Translations under genes and position numbers: made by a program | Shown here: in pieces, positions 1-5,691 of the stretch | Numbering within the stretch: position 1 is the stretch's first letter | How the letters are laid out: every line of letters begins with the position of its first letter | The notes under the pieces: generated by a model | The model's database searches: none | Seen by the model: the letters and a program-made list of their open reading frames with translations, nothing else | Told to the model about the DNA's origin: nothing | Assembly: GCA_017889745.1 (NCBI GenBank) | Contig: JAGGAG010000154.1 | Location: 1 to 5,931, forward strand | DNA: 5,931 nt | Source: Gemmatimonadota bacterium | GTDB taxonomy: Bacteria; Gemmatimonadota; Gemmatimonadetes; Gemmatimonadales; GWC2-71-9 | Reading direction: 5' to 3'

Positions 1-1
1 C

Positions 2-232
2 CGGGACGGCGACGCGGTGGACCTCACGACGCGGCGCGGGTCGGTGCGCATTGCCGTGCGGGTCTCGGATCGCCAGGCGCGCGGGCAGGTGTTCGTGCCG
101 ATGCACTTCCGCGAGGCCGCAGCCAACCTGCTGACCAATCCGCAGCTCGATCCGTATGCGCGCATCGCGTCGTTCAAGGTGAGCGCAGTGCGCATCGAGA
201 AGGCGGGCACCCGGGAGCCGGCACTGGTGTGA
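2..232 (+). CDS. Molybdopterin-dependent oxidoreductase, C-terminal fragment (formate dehydrogenase / nitrate reductase-like)
   Basis: This is the 3' end of a gene that begins left of the window; 76 codons are visible before the TGA at 230-232. The visible part resembles the molybdopterin dinucleotide-binding domain that closes the large catalytic subunits of the DMSO reductase superfamily. It has a Gly-Asp near the start, a TRRGSV segment, then GQVFVPMHF, an EAAANLLTN stretch, LDPYARI, and a final KVSAVRIEK. In this family the HF..AAN.LTN..LDP segment contacts the cofactor, and the closing K..AVR.E strand is typical of formate dehydrogenase alpha and assimilatory nitrate reductase types. The substrate cannot be decided without the upstream part, which would hold the Fe-S cysteines and the Mo ligand; the HF.EAAANLLTN wording looks closer to formate dehydrogenase-like proteins, which is a judgement from memory. 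A strong hairpin starts 31 bases after the stop, so transcription probably ends there. Confidence 0.8.
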   Translation, partial: RDGDAVDLTTRRGSVRIAVRVSDRQARGQVFVPMHFREAAANLLTNPQLDPYARIASFKVSAVRIEKAGTREPALV

Positions 233-248
233 CCCAGCCGTCGCCGAG

Positions 249-1703
249 GTGAGCGGCATTCACGAGGCCCCGGCGCCAGCGATGGCGCGTCGGGGCCTCT
301 TGCTTGGCTGCCTGGTGCTCGGCGCGATCGCGCTGCCGATCCTGGCCGAGCGGCTCATGCTGGTGCCGCTGCACATATCGCTCAACCCGAACGAGGGCTG
401 GAACGCGCTGCACACGGAGGCTTGGCTCGCCGGGCGCGCGCTCTACCTCAGCCCCGCCGGTCCGGTCCTCAACAACTATCCGCCGCTTTCGTTCGCGATC
501 GTCGCGGTCCTGGGCCGCCTCACCGGCGACCTGATCGTGGCGGGGCGGATCCTCTCCGTCGTGAGCCTCGTGGTGGTGGCCGCATTCTCCGGCGTCCTGT
601 GCTGCATGCTGACGGGTGTCCGGGCCGCGGGATGGTTTGCCGGTCTGTTCTTCCTCACGACGTTCCTGGTAGGCTACACCGACTACGTGGCGATGAACGA
701 TCCGCAGCTCCTGGCGCTGGCGCTCTCCACGCTGGGACTGTGGGCGCTGCTGCGGCACTGGGACTCGCCGGCCGCGCTGATCGGCGCGATGGTCCTGATG
801 CTGCTGGCAGGGCTCACCAAGCACAACATGATCGCGCTGCCGATCGCGACGCTCATCGCCGTGTCACTGGAGCGGCCGCGCCGGGGACTTGCCCTGGCGA
901 TCGGCGGGGGCCTCGCGACGGTCCTGGTGCTGGGACTTATCCGTGCCACCTGGGGCGCCGACGCGATCCGCAGCCTCGTGGCGGCCCGGCAGTGGAAGGC
1001 GCTCTACGTGGCCCAGAACATCCAGCGCGCGCTGCCCGTGCTGGCCCTGCCACTGGCCACGGTCGTCGCGGGATCGGGGCTGCTGGCGCGCCGCGGCCCG
1101 GAACGGCTGCTGCTCATCTATGCTTGCGTGGCGCTCGTCATCGCGGTGCTTACCGGAGGCGGCGCGGGGGTCTACTACAACTGCTTCTTCGACCTCGCTG
1201 TCGCGTCGTGCATCCTGGCCGGCCTCATCGCCGCCCGGGCGATGCAGGCACTTTCCGGGCGATACCCGCAGGCGGGGTTCCTTCCGCTCGCGATCACACT
1301 GGGAGTGGTGACGCTGGCCATGCGTCCCCTGCTCGTGGCCCGGTGGAACATCCAGGGTGGCGACGCCGCCGCGCTGGCCGCACTCACCGCCTCCGACCTG
1401 GCCCGCATCCGGGCGGTGCCGGGGCCGGTGGCCTGCGAAACCGCGGCGCTCTGCTACTGGGCGGGCAAGGGATTCGAGGTGGACTTCTTCAACGCCCGCC
1501 AGGCCCTCCTGACAGGCCGCGCCGGCGAGGACAACCTGCTCTCCCGGCTCCGCACCAGGAGGTTCGGCCTGATCCAGCTGCAGGACCGCGCGCCCGGCCT
1601 TCGTCTCTCGCCGGCTGCCCCGGGCGAGATGGCAGTGCTGGACAGCAACTACGCGGAGGTTCACCACTCGGGGACGGGGCTCTATCTTGTCCCCCGCCGC
1701 TGA
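249..1703 (+). CDS. Polytopic membrane protein, probable GT-C fold glycosyltransferase (GT39/ArnT/RgtA-like)
   Basis: The 484-residue protein has about ten hydrophobic segments (for example near residues 16-38, 80-118, 126-145, 152-168, 176-208, 213-232, 261-280, 286-303, 312-330 and 343-362) and a soluble C-terminal part of about 120 residues. After the first membrane helix comes NPNEGW (46-51), where GT-C enzymes carry an acidic catalytic or metal-binding residue, and then NNYPP (75-79), a common feature of dolichyl-phosphate-mannose transferase-like proteins. A GLTKHN segment (188-193) follows a later helix, also typical. From this I infer a lipid-linked sugar donor and an inner-membrane location; donor and acceptor are unknown. 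The start is uncertain. GTG at 249 lacks a clear ribosome site, and ATG at 282 and TTG at 300 are in frame; 249-299 overlaps the hairpin. All three keep the first helix. It ends 34 bases before tdh and may be co-transcribed with it, without a functional link. Confidence 0.75.
   Translation: MSGIHEAPAPAMARRGLLLGCLVLGAIALPILAERLMLVPLHISLNPNEGWNALHTEAWLAGRALYLSPAGPVLNNYPPLSFAIVAVLGRLTGDLIVAGRILSVVSLVVVAAFSGVLCCMLTGVRAAGWFAGLFFLTTFLVGYTDYVAMNDPQLLALALSTLGLWALLRHWDSPAALIGAMVLMLLAGLTKHNMIALPIATLIAVSLERPRRGLALAIGGGLATVLVLGLIRATWGADAIRSLVAARQWKALYVAQNIQRALPVLALPLATVVAGSGLLARRGPERLLLIYACVALVIAVLTGGGAGVYYNCFFDLAVASCILAGLIAARAMQALSGRYPQAGFLPLAITLGVVTLAMRPLLVARWNIQGGDAAALAALTASDLARIRAVPGPVACETAALCYWAGKGFEVDFFNARQALLTGRAGEDNLLSRLRTRRFGLIQLQDRAPGLRLSPAAPGEMAVLDSNYAEVHHSGTGLYLVPRR
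264..305 (+). terminator. Strong GCGA-loop hairpin, probable terminator of the oxidoreductase gene, overlapping the next gene's start
   Basis: The left arm GAGGCCCCG (264-272) pairs perfectly with CGGGGCCTC (291-299). Inside it, GCGCCA (273-278) pairs with TGGCGC (283-288) around a GCGA tetraloop (279-282, GNRA type). The only defect is a two-base bulge at 289-290, giving 15 pairs in all. TTGCTT follows, a poor T-tract. Its place 31 bases after a stop codon suits an intrinsic terminator, but it also lies inside the proposed coding region of the membrane protein that starts at 249. Confidence 0.6.
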
Positions 1704-1729
1704 AGTCGACGCCCAGCCACCCCAGTCCC

Positions 1730-1733
1730 AGGA
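1730..1733 (+). promoter_or_regulatory. Ribosome binding site candidate for tdh
   Basis: AGGA lies four bases before ATG 1738. Spacing is short, but it supports ATG 1738 over the in-frame TTG at 1687, which would add 17 residues (rich in Pro, Ala and Gln) not seen in this family and would overlap the preceding gene. Confidence 0.4.
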
Positions 1734-1737
1734 TCGC

Positions 1738-2781
1738 ATGCGCGCCCTCGTAAAGAAGCAGGCCGGACCCGGCATGGCAGTGGGCGAAGTGGCCACGCCG
1801 ACATTCGGTCCGAATGACGTGCTCATCCGGGTGCATCATGCCGGGGTCTGCGGCACCGACCTGCATATCTGGGAGTGGGACAGCTGGGCCAGCAACCGGC
1901 TCAAGCCCCCGGTGGTGATCGGGCACGAATTCGCGGGGGAGATCGTGGAACTGGGCCGGGACGCGGCGGCGGCGGGCCTGCTGGCGGTGGGCGACCTGGT
2001 CACCGCCGAGGGTCACATCGTGTGCGGCCACTGCCTGCAGTGCCGCCTGGGCGATGCGCACCTGTGCCGCCGCACCCAGATCATCGGCGTGGACCGTGAC
2101 GGCGCGTTCGCCGACTACATCTCGATGCCCGCGTCCAACGTGATGAAGCTGGATGGCATCTCCACGGAAGTCGGCGCCATCATGGACCCCATGGGCAACG
2201 CGGTGCACACGGTGCTGGAGGGACAGGTGGTCGCGGGAGCCAACGTGCTGGTGCTGGGCTGCGGACCGATCGGATGCTTCGCGGTGGGCGTGGCCCGCGC
2301 CGCCGGCGCAGCCCAGGTGATCGCCAGCGACTTCAACCCGACGCGACTGGCACTGGCGAGCGCCATGGGCGCGCAGGTGACGCTCAACCCCGGCACTGAC
2401 GACGTCGTGACCCGGGTGCGCGAACTGACCGGCGGCGACGGGGCCGACCTGGTGTGCGAGATGAGCGGGCACCCGAGCGGCCACGCGCAGGCCTTCGCCG
2501 CGGCGCGACAGGGCGGGCGGATCAACATGCTGGGGACGCCGAGCCGCACGACCGAAGTGGACTTCGCACGGGACCTGATCTTCAAGGGTCTCACACTGTA
2601 CGGCGTGACGGGGCGGCGGATGTATCGCACCTGGGACGAGATGCAGCGGTTCCTGCGCGCCGGCAAGCTCGATCCGCGGCCGGTGATTACGCACCGGTTC
2701 CCGCTCGAACGGATTGCGGACGCGATCCAGGTGATCAAGGATGGGAGCGCGGGGAAAGTGATTCTGGAAATAGGGGCGTGA
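1738..2781 (+). CDS. tdh: L-threonine 3-dehydrogenase (zinc, NAD-dependent)
   Basis: The enzyme oxidises L-threonine to 2-amino-3-oxobutyrate with NAD in the cytoplasm, the first step of threonine breakdown to glycine and acetyl-CoA. With ATG 1738 it is 347 residues, close to the 341 of E. coli Tdh. It is a medium-chain zinc dehydrogenase: CGTDLH (38-43) carries the first catalytic zinc ligand C38, GHE (62-64) supplies H63 and E64, and four cysteines C96, C99, C102 and C110 form the structural zinc lobe. GHIVCGHC (92-99) and DPMGNAVHT (150-158) match the threonine dehydrogenase subfamily closely. The NAD fold shows GCGPIG (174-179) and an acidic D198 after the second strand, which fits NAD rather than NADP. 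The C-terminal part has MLGTP, IFKGL, GVTGR and ITHRF, and ends in SAGKVIL as in Tdh. kbl follows in the same frame after 27 bases, which settles the function against other sorbitol or butanediol dehydrogenases. Frame and key residues are intact. Confidence 0.96.
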   Translation: MRALVKKQAGPGMAVGEVATPTFGPNDVLIRVHHAGVCGTDLHIWEWDSWASNRLKPPVVIGHEFAGEIVELGRDAAAAGLLAVGDLVTAEGHIVCGHCLQCRLGDAHLCRRTQIIGVDRDGAFADYISMPASNVMKLDGISTEVGAIMDPMGNAVHTVLEGQVVAGANVLVLGCGPIGCFAVGVARAAGAAQVIASDFNPTRLALASAMGAQVTLNPGTDDVVTRVRELTGGDGADLVCEMSGHPSGHAQAFAAARQGGRINMLGTPSRTTEVDFARDLIFKGLTLYGVTGRRMYRTWDEMQRFLRAGKLDPRPVITHRFPLERIADAIQVIKDGSAGKVILEIGA

Positions 2782-2799
2782 ACGGTAAACGGTGAACGG
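2779..2799 (+). repeat. Three tandem TRAACGG heptamers between tdh and kbl
   Basis: TGAACGG (2779-2785), TAAACGG (2786-2792) and TGAACGG (2793-2799) follow each other with one mismatch. The first copy begins exactly at the tdh stop codon. Because the unit is seven bases and starts with TRA, the array puts TGA, TAA and TGA in the three forward frames. A related pair, GGAACGG twice, is at 5041-5054. Confidence 0.8.
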
Positions 2800-2806
2800 G
2801 GGCAGG
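2798..2806 (+). promoter_or_regulatory. Ribosome binding site region of kbl
   Basis: A purine-rich G-run (2798-2802) followed by CAGG (2803-2806) precedes ATG 2809. The G-run is six bases from the start and the AGG only two. The site directly abuts the third heptamer. No other in-frame start exists between the tdh stop and 2809, so the start is well fixed on the upstream side. Confidence 0.45.
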
Positions 2807-2808
2807 TC

Positions 2809-4023
2809 ATGCCGCAGGACACATCGGTGAATGCTCTGGACGCCCGGCTGACGACGCAGCTCGAAGAGTTCAAGCGGGACGGCGTCTACAAGCGCCTCAA
2901 CCATCTCGACGGCCCCCAGGGGGCGCGGGCGCGGATGGAAGGGCGCGGCGAAGTCATCATCCTCTCGTCCAACAACTACCTCGGGCTGTGCAACCTTCCC
3001 GAGGTGGTACGGGCGGGCAAGGACGGCCTCGACCGCTTCGGGGCGGGCACGGCGTCGGTGCGATTCATCTGCGGCACGTTCACGATCCACCGGGAGCTGG
3101 AGCAGGTGCTGGCGCGGCTGGTAGGGACGCCGGCGTCGCTCAGCTTCGTGAGCTGCTGGAACGCGAACGAGGCGGTGCCGGGGACCCTGCTGGGCGAGGA
3201 GGACCTGGTGCTGAGCGACCAGCTCAACCATGCGTCGATCATCGACGGGGTCCGGCTCGCCAAGGCCATCGCCCGGTGCCAGACCGGCGTCTACAAGCAC
3301 GCGGACATGGCCGACCTCGACGCCAAGCTCGGGGCCGCGAAGGACCGCCGCATCAAGATGGTGATCACGGACGGCGTCTTCTCGATGGAAGGGGCGATCG
3401 CGCCGCTACCCGACCTGCTGGCGATCTGCCGGAAGCACGACGCGGTGCTGGTGGTGGACGACTCACATGCAACCGGGGTGCTTGGTGCCACGGGACGGGG
3501 CACCGCCGAGCACTTCGGGCTGCTGGGACAGATCGACATCATCACGTCCACCCTTGGCAAGGCGCTGGGCGGGGCGGCGGGCGGGTTCGTGGCGGGCTCC
3601 GAGGCCGTGTGCGACTACCTGACGCAGCGGGCGCGGCCGCAGCTCTTTTCGAACGCCCTGCCGCCGACCGTGGCGGCCAGCACCATCGCCAGTGTGCAGT
3701 ACCTGGAGGCCCATCCGGAGCGGGTCACCGGGCTCCGGATGAACGCGCGGTACTTCCGGGACCAGCTCACGGCCTTGGGCTTCAAGCCACTGCCAGGGGA
3801 GACCCCGATCGTGCCGGTGATCCTGGGCGAGACGGCCCATGCCATCCGGATGAGCGAAATGCTGCTCGACGAAGGGGTTTTCGTGACCGGCTTCGGGTAT
3901 CCCGTCGTGCCGCAGGGTCAGGCAAGAGTCCGCTGTCAGGTCTCGGCGGCACACACCCGCACCGACCTGGATCAGGCCCTTGCAGCCTTTGCCCAAGTTG
4001 GCCGCAGGCTTGGACTTATATAG
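2809..4023 (+). CDS. kbl: Glycine C-acetyltransferase (2-amino-3-ketobutyrate CoA ligase)
   Basis: This pyridoxal-phosphate enzyme cleaves 2-amino-3-oxobutyrate with CoA to glycine and acetyl-CoA, taking the unstable product of Tdh. At 404 residues it is near the 398 of E. coli Kbl. It belongs to the alpha-oxoamine synthase group of fold-type I aminotransferases. SSNNYLGL (53-60) is the usual N-terminal motif; LNHASIIDG (139-147) carries H141, which stacks on the cofactor; ITDGVFSMEG (186-195) matches Kbl and related enzymes; VVDDSHATG (215-223) gives D217 and H220; and STLGKALGG (247-255) holds K251, the expected Schiff-base lysine. The sequence alone could fit BioF or 5-aminolevulinate synthase relatives, but LNHASIIDG, SMEG and tdh next to it favour Kbl strongly. 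At 115-123 it reads SCWNANEAV where E. coli Kbl, as I recall it, has SCFDANGGL. The order is tdh-kbl, reversed from E. coli kbl-tdh. A weak terminator follows. Confidence 0.95.
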   Translation: MPQDTSVNALDARLTTQLEEFKRDGVYKRLNHLDGPQGARARMEGRGEVIILSSNNYLGLCNLPEVVRAGKDGLDRFGAGTASVRFICGTFTIHRELEQVLARLVGTPASLSFVSCWNANEAVPGTLLGEEDLVLSDQLNHASIIDGVRLAKAIARCQTGVYKHADMADLDAKLGAAKDRRIKMVITDGVFSMEGAIAPLPDLLAICRKHDAVLVVDDSHATGVLGATGRGTAEHFGLLGQIDIITSTLGKALGGAAGGFVAGSEAVCDYLTQRARPQLFSNALPPTVAASTIASVQYLEAHPERVTGLRMNARYFRDQLTALGFKPLPGETPIVPVILGETAHAIRMSEMLLDEGVFVTGFGYPVVPQGQARVRCQVSAAHTRTDLDQALAAFAQVGRRLGLI

Positions 4024-4039
4024 CTTGAAGGCGATAGAA

Positions 4040-4070
4040 ACCGGGCAATTTCCCTCCGAGGCCCGGTCTT
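4040..4070 (+). terminator. Weak intrinsic terminator after kbl
   Basis: ACCGGGC (4040-4046) pairs perfectly with GCCCGGT (4061-4067) across a 14-base loop, and CTTT follows. It begins 17 bases after the kbl stop. The large loop and short T-tract make it weaker than the other hairpins in the window, so partial read-through is possible. Confidence 0.45.
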
Positions 4071-4183
4071 TGCACTTTGATGCAGCCGTGTGCGCGATCC
4101 TGTGACTGCGGTACTGCAGGGTGGGGCGTGCAAACGGGGCGGTCCGTCGCCCGGGCCTGCCGTCTGGCCCTTCGCGGAACCTG

Positions 4184-4204
4184 TTGACAAACAATATCTT
4201 GTCA
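4184..4204 (+). promoter_or_regulatory. TTGACA box overlapping an inverted repeat, candidate promoter/operator
   Basis: TTGACA (4184-4189) equals the sigma-70 -35 consensus and is the only such box in this gap. It overlaps TGACAA (4185-4190), which forms an inverted repeat with TTGTCA (4199-4204) around an eight-base AT-rich centre. I find no good -10 element 16-19 bases downstream, so the promoter call is weak. The symmetric half-sites would suit a dimeric regulator, or may be chance. Confidence 0.3.
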
Positions 4205-4318
4205 GGCGTGGAGATGAGGCCGGCAGAAAGGGATGGCCTGCCGGTGCAGAACTCCGCAGTCACTGACCAAAGTCGTTCACCGGAACGCAACTGCGCACCG
4301 GTACCGTACCACCGCCAT

Positions 4319-4323
4319 GGAGG
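4319..4323 (+). promoter_or_regulatory. Shine-Dalgarno sequence of the outer-membrane protein gene
   Basis: GGAGG lies eight bases before ATG 4332, the best ribosome site in the window. It fixes the start at 4332 rather than at the in-frame ATGs 4233, 4317 or 4338; the frame from 4233 would add 33 residues in front of a clear signal peptide. Confidence 0.8.
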
Positions 4324-4331
4324 CCGTTCGG

Positions 4332-5006
4332 ATGAGCATGCTCACGCGTAGCATCACGTTGGGAGTGCTGGCGCTCGGAGTCGGCGCGACGGCGCTCGCC
4401 GCCCAGCAGAAGCCGCGGGGCTATTCGAACTACCGCTGGTACATCGGCGGCCAGGGCAGCTACTTCAACTTCCAGACAACCGGCCAGACACGGGGCTGGA
4501 TCCCGTCGGTCGGCGGTCACACCATGATCATCGCCAAGCGCACCGGCCTGCTGGTGTCGGTGGACGACGCGCTCGGGAGCAACGAAGTCGCGACGATCGC
4601 CTACGCCGGATCGGCGACGGGGACGCAGCAGATCACGTTCAACGACGTGCTGCGCTTCTCCTTCCACCTGATGGCCTATCCGTGGCGCGGTGTGGTCGAG
4701 CCGTACATCGGCGTGGGCGGCGGCATCATGTACGCGGTGAGCCCCCAGGCGCTGAATACCGCTGGCTACACGCCGGCGGAGCTGTCATCCCTCTACTCGC
4801 AGATCGATGACCTGACCAGCACCGGCTTCGCGTCGGTGGTGGGCGGCCTTCAGATCAAGGGCGGGCCGTTCATGATCTTCGGCCAGTACCAGATCAACAG
4901 CGCGCCTTCGCGCGGCAATGCCTTCGTGGGCAGCACGCAGACGGCGAGCGTCGGACTGCGACTGCTCCTGGGCAGCTCGCGGGACTACAACCTGGACAAC
5001 CGGTAA
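4332..5006 (+). CDS. Secreted small outer-membrane beta-barrel-like protein
   Basis: The 224-residue protein begins with a signal peptide: R6 in a short charged start, a hydrophobic core at about 8-20, and an ALA motif (21-23) predicting cleavage before A24-Q25-Q26. The mature part looks like a small outer-membrane barrel. It alternates polar and hydrophobic or aromatic residues in about eight stretches (near 34-48, 56-68, 70-78, 84-92, 98-115, 122-135, 163-190 and 202-213) with Gly- and Ser-rich turns. VEPYIGVGGGIMY (122-134) is the kind of strand seen in OmpW/OmpA-like porin families, where PYIG.G.G recurs. There are no cysteines in the mature part and no OmpA-type peptidoglycan domain. The chain ends in a polar tail (SSRDYNLDNR, 215-224) after the last strand, not in the terminal aromatic residue of a classical BAM signal. 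I do not recognise a named family. It has its own leader and ribosome site, so it is probably transcribed alone. Confidence 0.75.
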   Translation: MSMLTRSITLGVLALGVGATALAAQQKPRGYSNYRWYIGGQGSYFNFQTTGQTRGWIPSVGGHTMIIAKRTGLLVSVDDALGSNEVATIAYAGSATGTQQITFNDVLRFSFHLMAYPWRGVVEPYIGVGGGIMYAVSPQALNTAGYTPAELSSLYSQIDDLTSTGFASVVGGLQIKGGPFMIFGQYQINSAPSRGNAFVGSTQTASVGLRLLLGSSRDYNLDNR

Positions 5007-5040
5007 GAGGCAGGGATACTGCGGATCGGGGATAGAAAAG

Positions 5041-5054
5041 GGAACGGGGAACGG
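5041..5054 (+). repeat. Two tandem GGAACGG heptamers after the outer-membrane protein gene
   Basis: GGAACGG occurs twice in direct succession (5041-5047, 5048-5054), and AGAAAAG just before (5034-5040) could be a decayed third copy. The unit differs by one base from the TGAACGG heptamer at 2779-2799. The array sits in non-coding DNA 34 bases after the stop codon. Confidence 0.55.
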
Positions 5055-5064
5055 TAGCGTGGCA

Positions 5065-5105
5065 ACGCAAGAAGGGGCGCGGCGAAAGCCGGGCCCCTTC
5101 TGCGT
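5065..5105. terminator. Bidirectional terminator hairpin between convergent genes
   Basis: ACGCA (5065-5069) pairs with TGCGT (5101-5105); after a bulged A at 5070, GAAGGGGC (5071-5078) pairs with GCCCCTTC (5093-5100); after a G-G mismatch, CGGC (5080-5083) pairs with GCCG (5088-5091) around a GAAA tetraloop (5084-5087). This makes 17 pairs in total. It sits 58 bases after the plus-strand stop (5006) and 13 bases beyond the glycosylase stop (5119). Neither side has a true T-tract, but the GNRA loop and G/C stem resemble the hairpin at 264-299. Confidence 0.7.
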
Positions 5106-5118
5106 CAGGGCACGTCCC

Positions 5119-5691
5119 TCAGCGTGAGGCCCAGTGGCTTCCCTTCGCGGTGAATCGAAGGGGCCAGTCGACCGCCTTGGTGATGCCGATGCGGCGGCTG
5201 ACCTCGACCGTCACGTCCACGGGATCCCGGGCGAGAATCACGACGTCGCTCCGGCGCATGGGGATGCCGTCGAGTGCGCGGTCGATGCCGAAGGCCTGGG
5301 TGAGGCGTCCGGGGCCTGCCGCGAGCAGCCGGTCGCGGGCCACCCCGGCGCGCCGGCGCCGCATGGTGTCCAGCCCCTCCACGGGCTCGAGGGCGCGCAG
5401 CAGGACGGCCCCGGCGTTGGTCTCGCGCTCGCAGACGAGGTTGGCGCACCAGTGCATGCCGTAGGACAGGTACACGTACCAGGTGCCGGCCGGGGCGAAG
5501 AGGTTCTCGTTCCGGGCATGCCGGCGGTGGGCGAAGCCGTGCGATGCGGGGTCGCGGTGGCCCAGGTAGGCCTCGGTCTCGACGATGCGGCCGACGGTTC
5601 GATGCGCGCCGATGCAGGACACGAGGATGCGCCCGATCAACTCGCGCGCCACGACGCCGGTGGGACGCTGAAAAAACGAAACGGGCAGCAT
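5119..5691 (-). CDS. 3-methyladenine DNA glycosylase, AAG/MPG family
   Basis: This base-excision repair enzyme cuts alkylated purines such as 3-methyladenine from DNA by flipping the base into its pocket. At 190 residues it has the usual bacterial size. Aligned by eye with human AAG, the key residues are present: RIVETEAYLG (35-44) gives E40 (human E125, general base) and Y42 (Y127); H51 matches H136; YVYLSYGMHWCAN (72-84) gives Y74, the intercalating Y77 (Y162) and N84 (N169); and VLLRALEPVEG (96-106) gives R99 (R182). GPGRLTQAFGID follows as in the family. The start at 5691 is chosen because LPVSFFQRPT (2-11) matches the family's N-terminal L..FF..P segment; GGGA lies nine bases upstream. 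The open frame continues to 5868, but that part is a shadow of the neighbouring gene. A terminator hairpin covers the start codon. The gene is 34 bases downstream of the Lys-rich gene. Confidence 0.95.
   Translation of the reverse strand: MLPVSFFQRPTGVVARELIGRILVSCIGAHRTVGRIVETEAYLGHRDPASHGFAHRRHARNENLFAPAGTWYVYLSYGMHWCANLVCERETNAGAVLLRALEPVEGLDTMRRRRAGVARDRLLAAGPGRLTQAFGIDRALDGIPMRRSDVVILARDPVDVTVEVSRRIGITKAVDWPLRFTAKGSHWASR

Larger units (their letters stand above)
4024..4331. other. 308-base intergenic stretch without a gene
   Basis: The stretch lies between kbl and the outer-membrane protein. It holds a weak terminator hairpin just after kbl (4040-4070), an imperfect palindrome CTGCGGTACTGCAG (4106-4119, 12 of 14 positions symmetric), a TTGACA box overlapping an inverted repeat (4184-4204), the small palindrome GGTAC-C-GTACC (4300-4310) and the ribosome site at 4319. 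Open frames crossing it (4121-4351, and the upstream extension of the barrel gene from 4233) lack a ribosome site and family-like sequence, so I do not call them. It is probably the promoter and leader of the gene at 4332. Confidence 0.6.

Noticed and set aside
1687..1737. TTG start giving tdh 17 more residues
   Set aside because: It overlaps the preceding gene, adds non-family sequence, and ATG 1738 gives a 347-residue protein of normal length with an AGGA upstream.
422..1753. 443-codon alternative plus-strand frame over the membrane protein gene
   Set aside because: Its product is an Arg/Gly/Pro-rich string without domains, a typical +1 shadow; the overlapping frame encodes a coherent multi-helix membrane protein.
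1489..3300. 603-codon open frame on the minus strand antisense to tdh and kbl
   Set aside because: Long antisense frames are expected in GC-rich genes. Its product is rich in His, Arg and Gln with no recognisable domain, while the plus strand carries two intact enzymes with all key residues.
4300..4310. Small palindrome GGTAC-C-GTACC just before the ribosome site of the barrel gene
   Set aside because: Eleven bases is too short to support an operator or an RNA hairpin with a one-base loop.
4121..4351. 76-codon plus-strand frame in the gap before the barrel gene
   Set aside because: It has no ribosome site, unusual composition and overlaps the well-supported start at 4332 in another frame.
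5141..5162. Seven-base hairpin CCCTTCG / CGAAGGG inside the 3' end of the glycosylase gene, sharing GAAGGGGC with the terminator at 5071
   Set aside because: It is fully inside conserved coding sequence, lacks a T-tract in either direction, and a seven-base match is not surprising in this composition; the alternative pairing with 5071-5078 is only a possibility.
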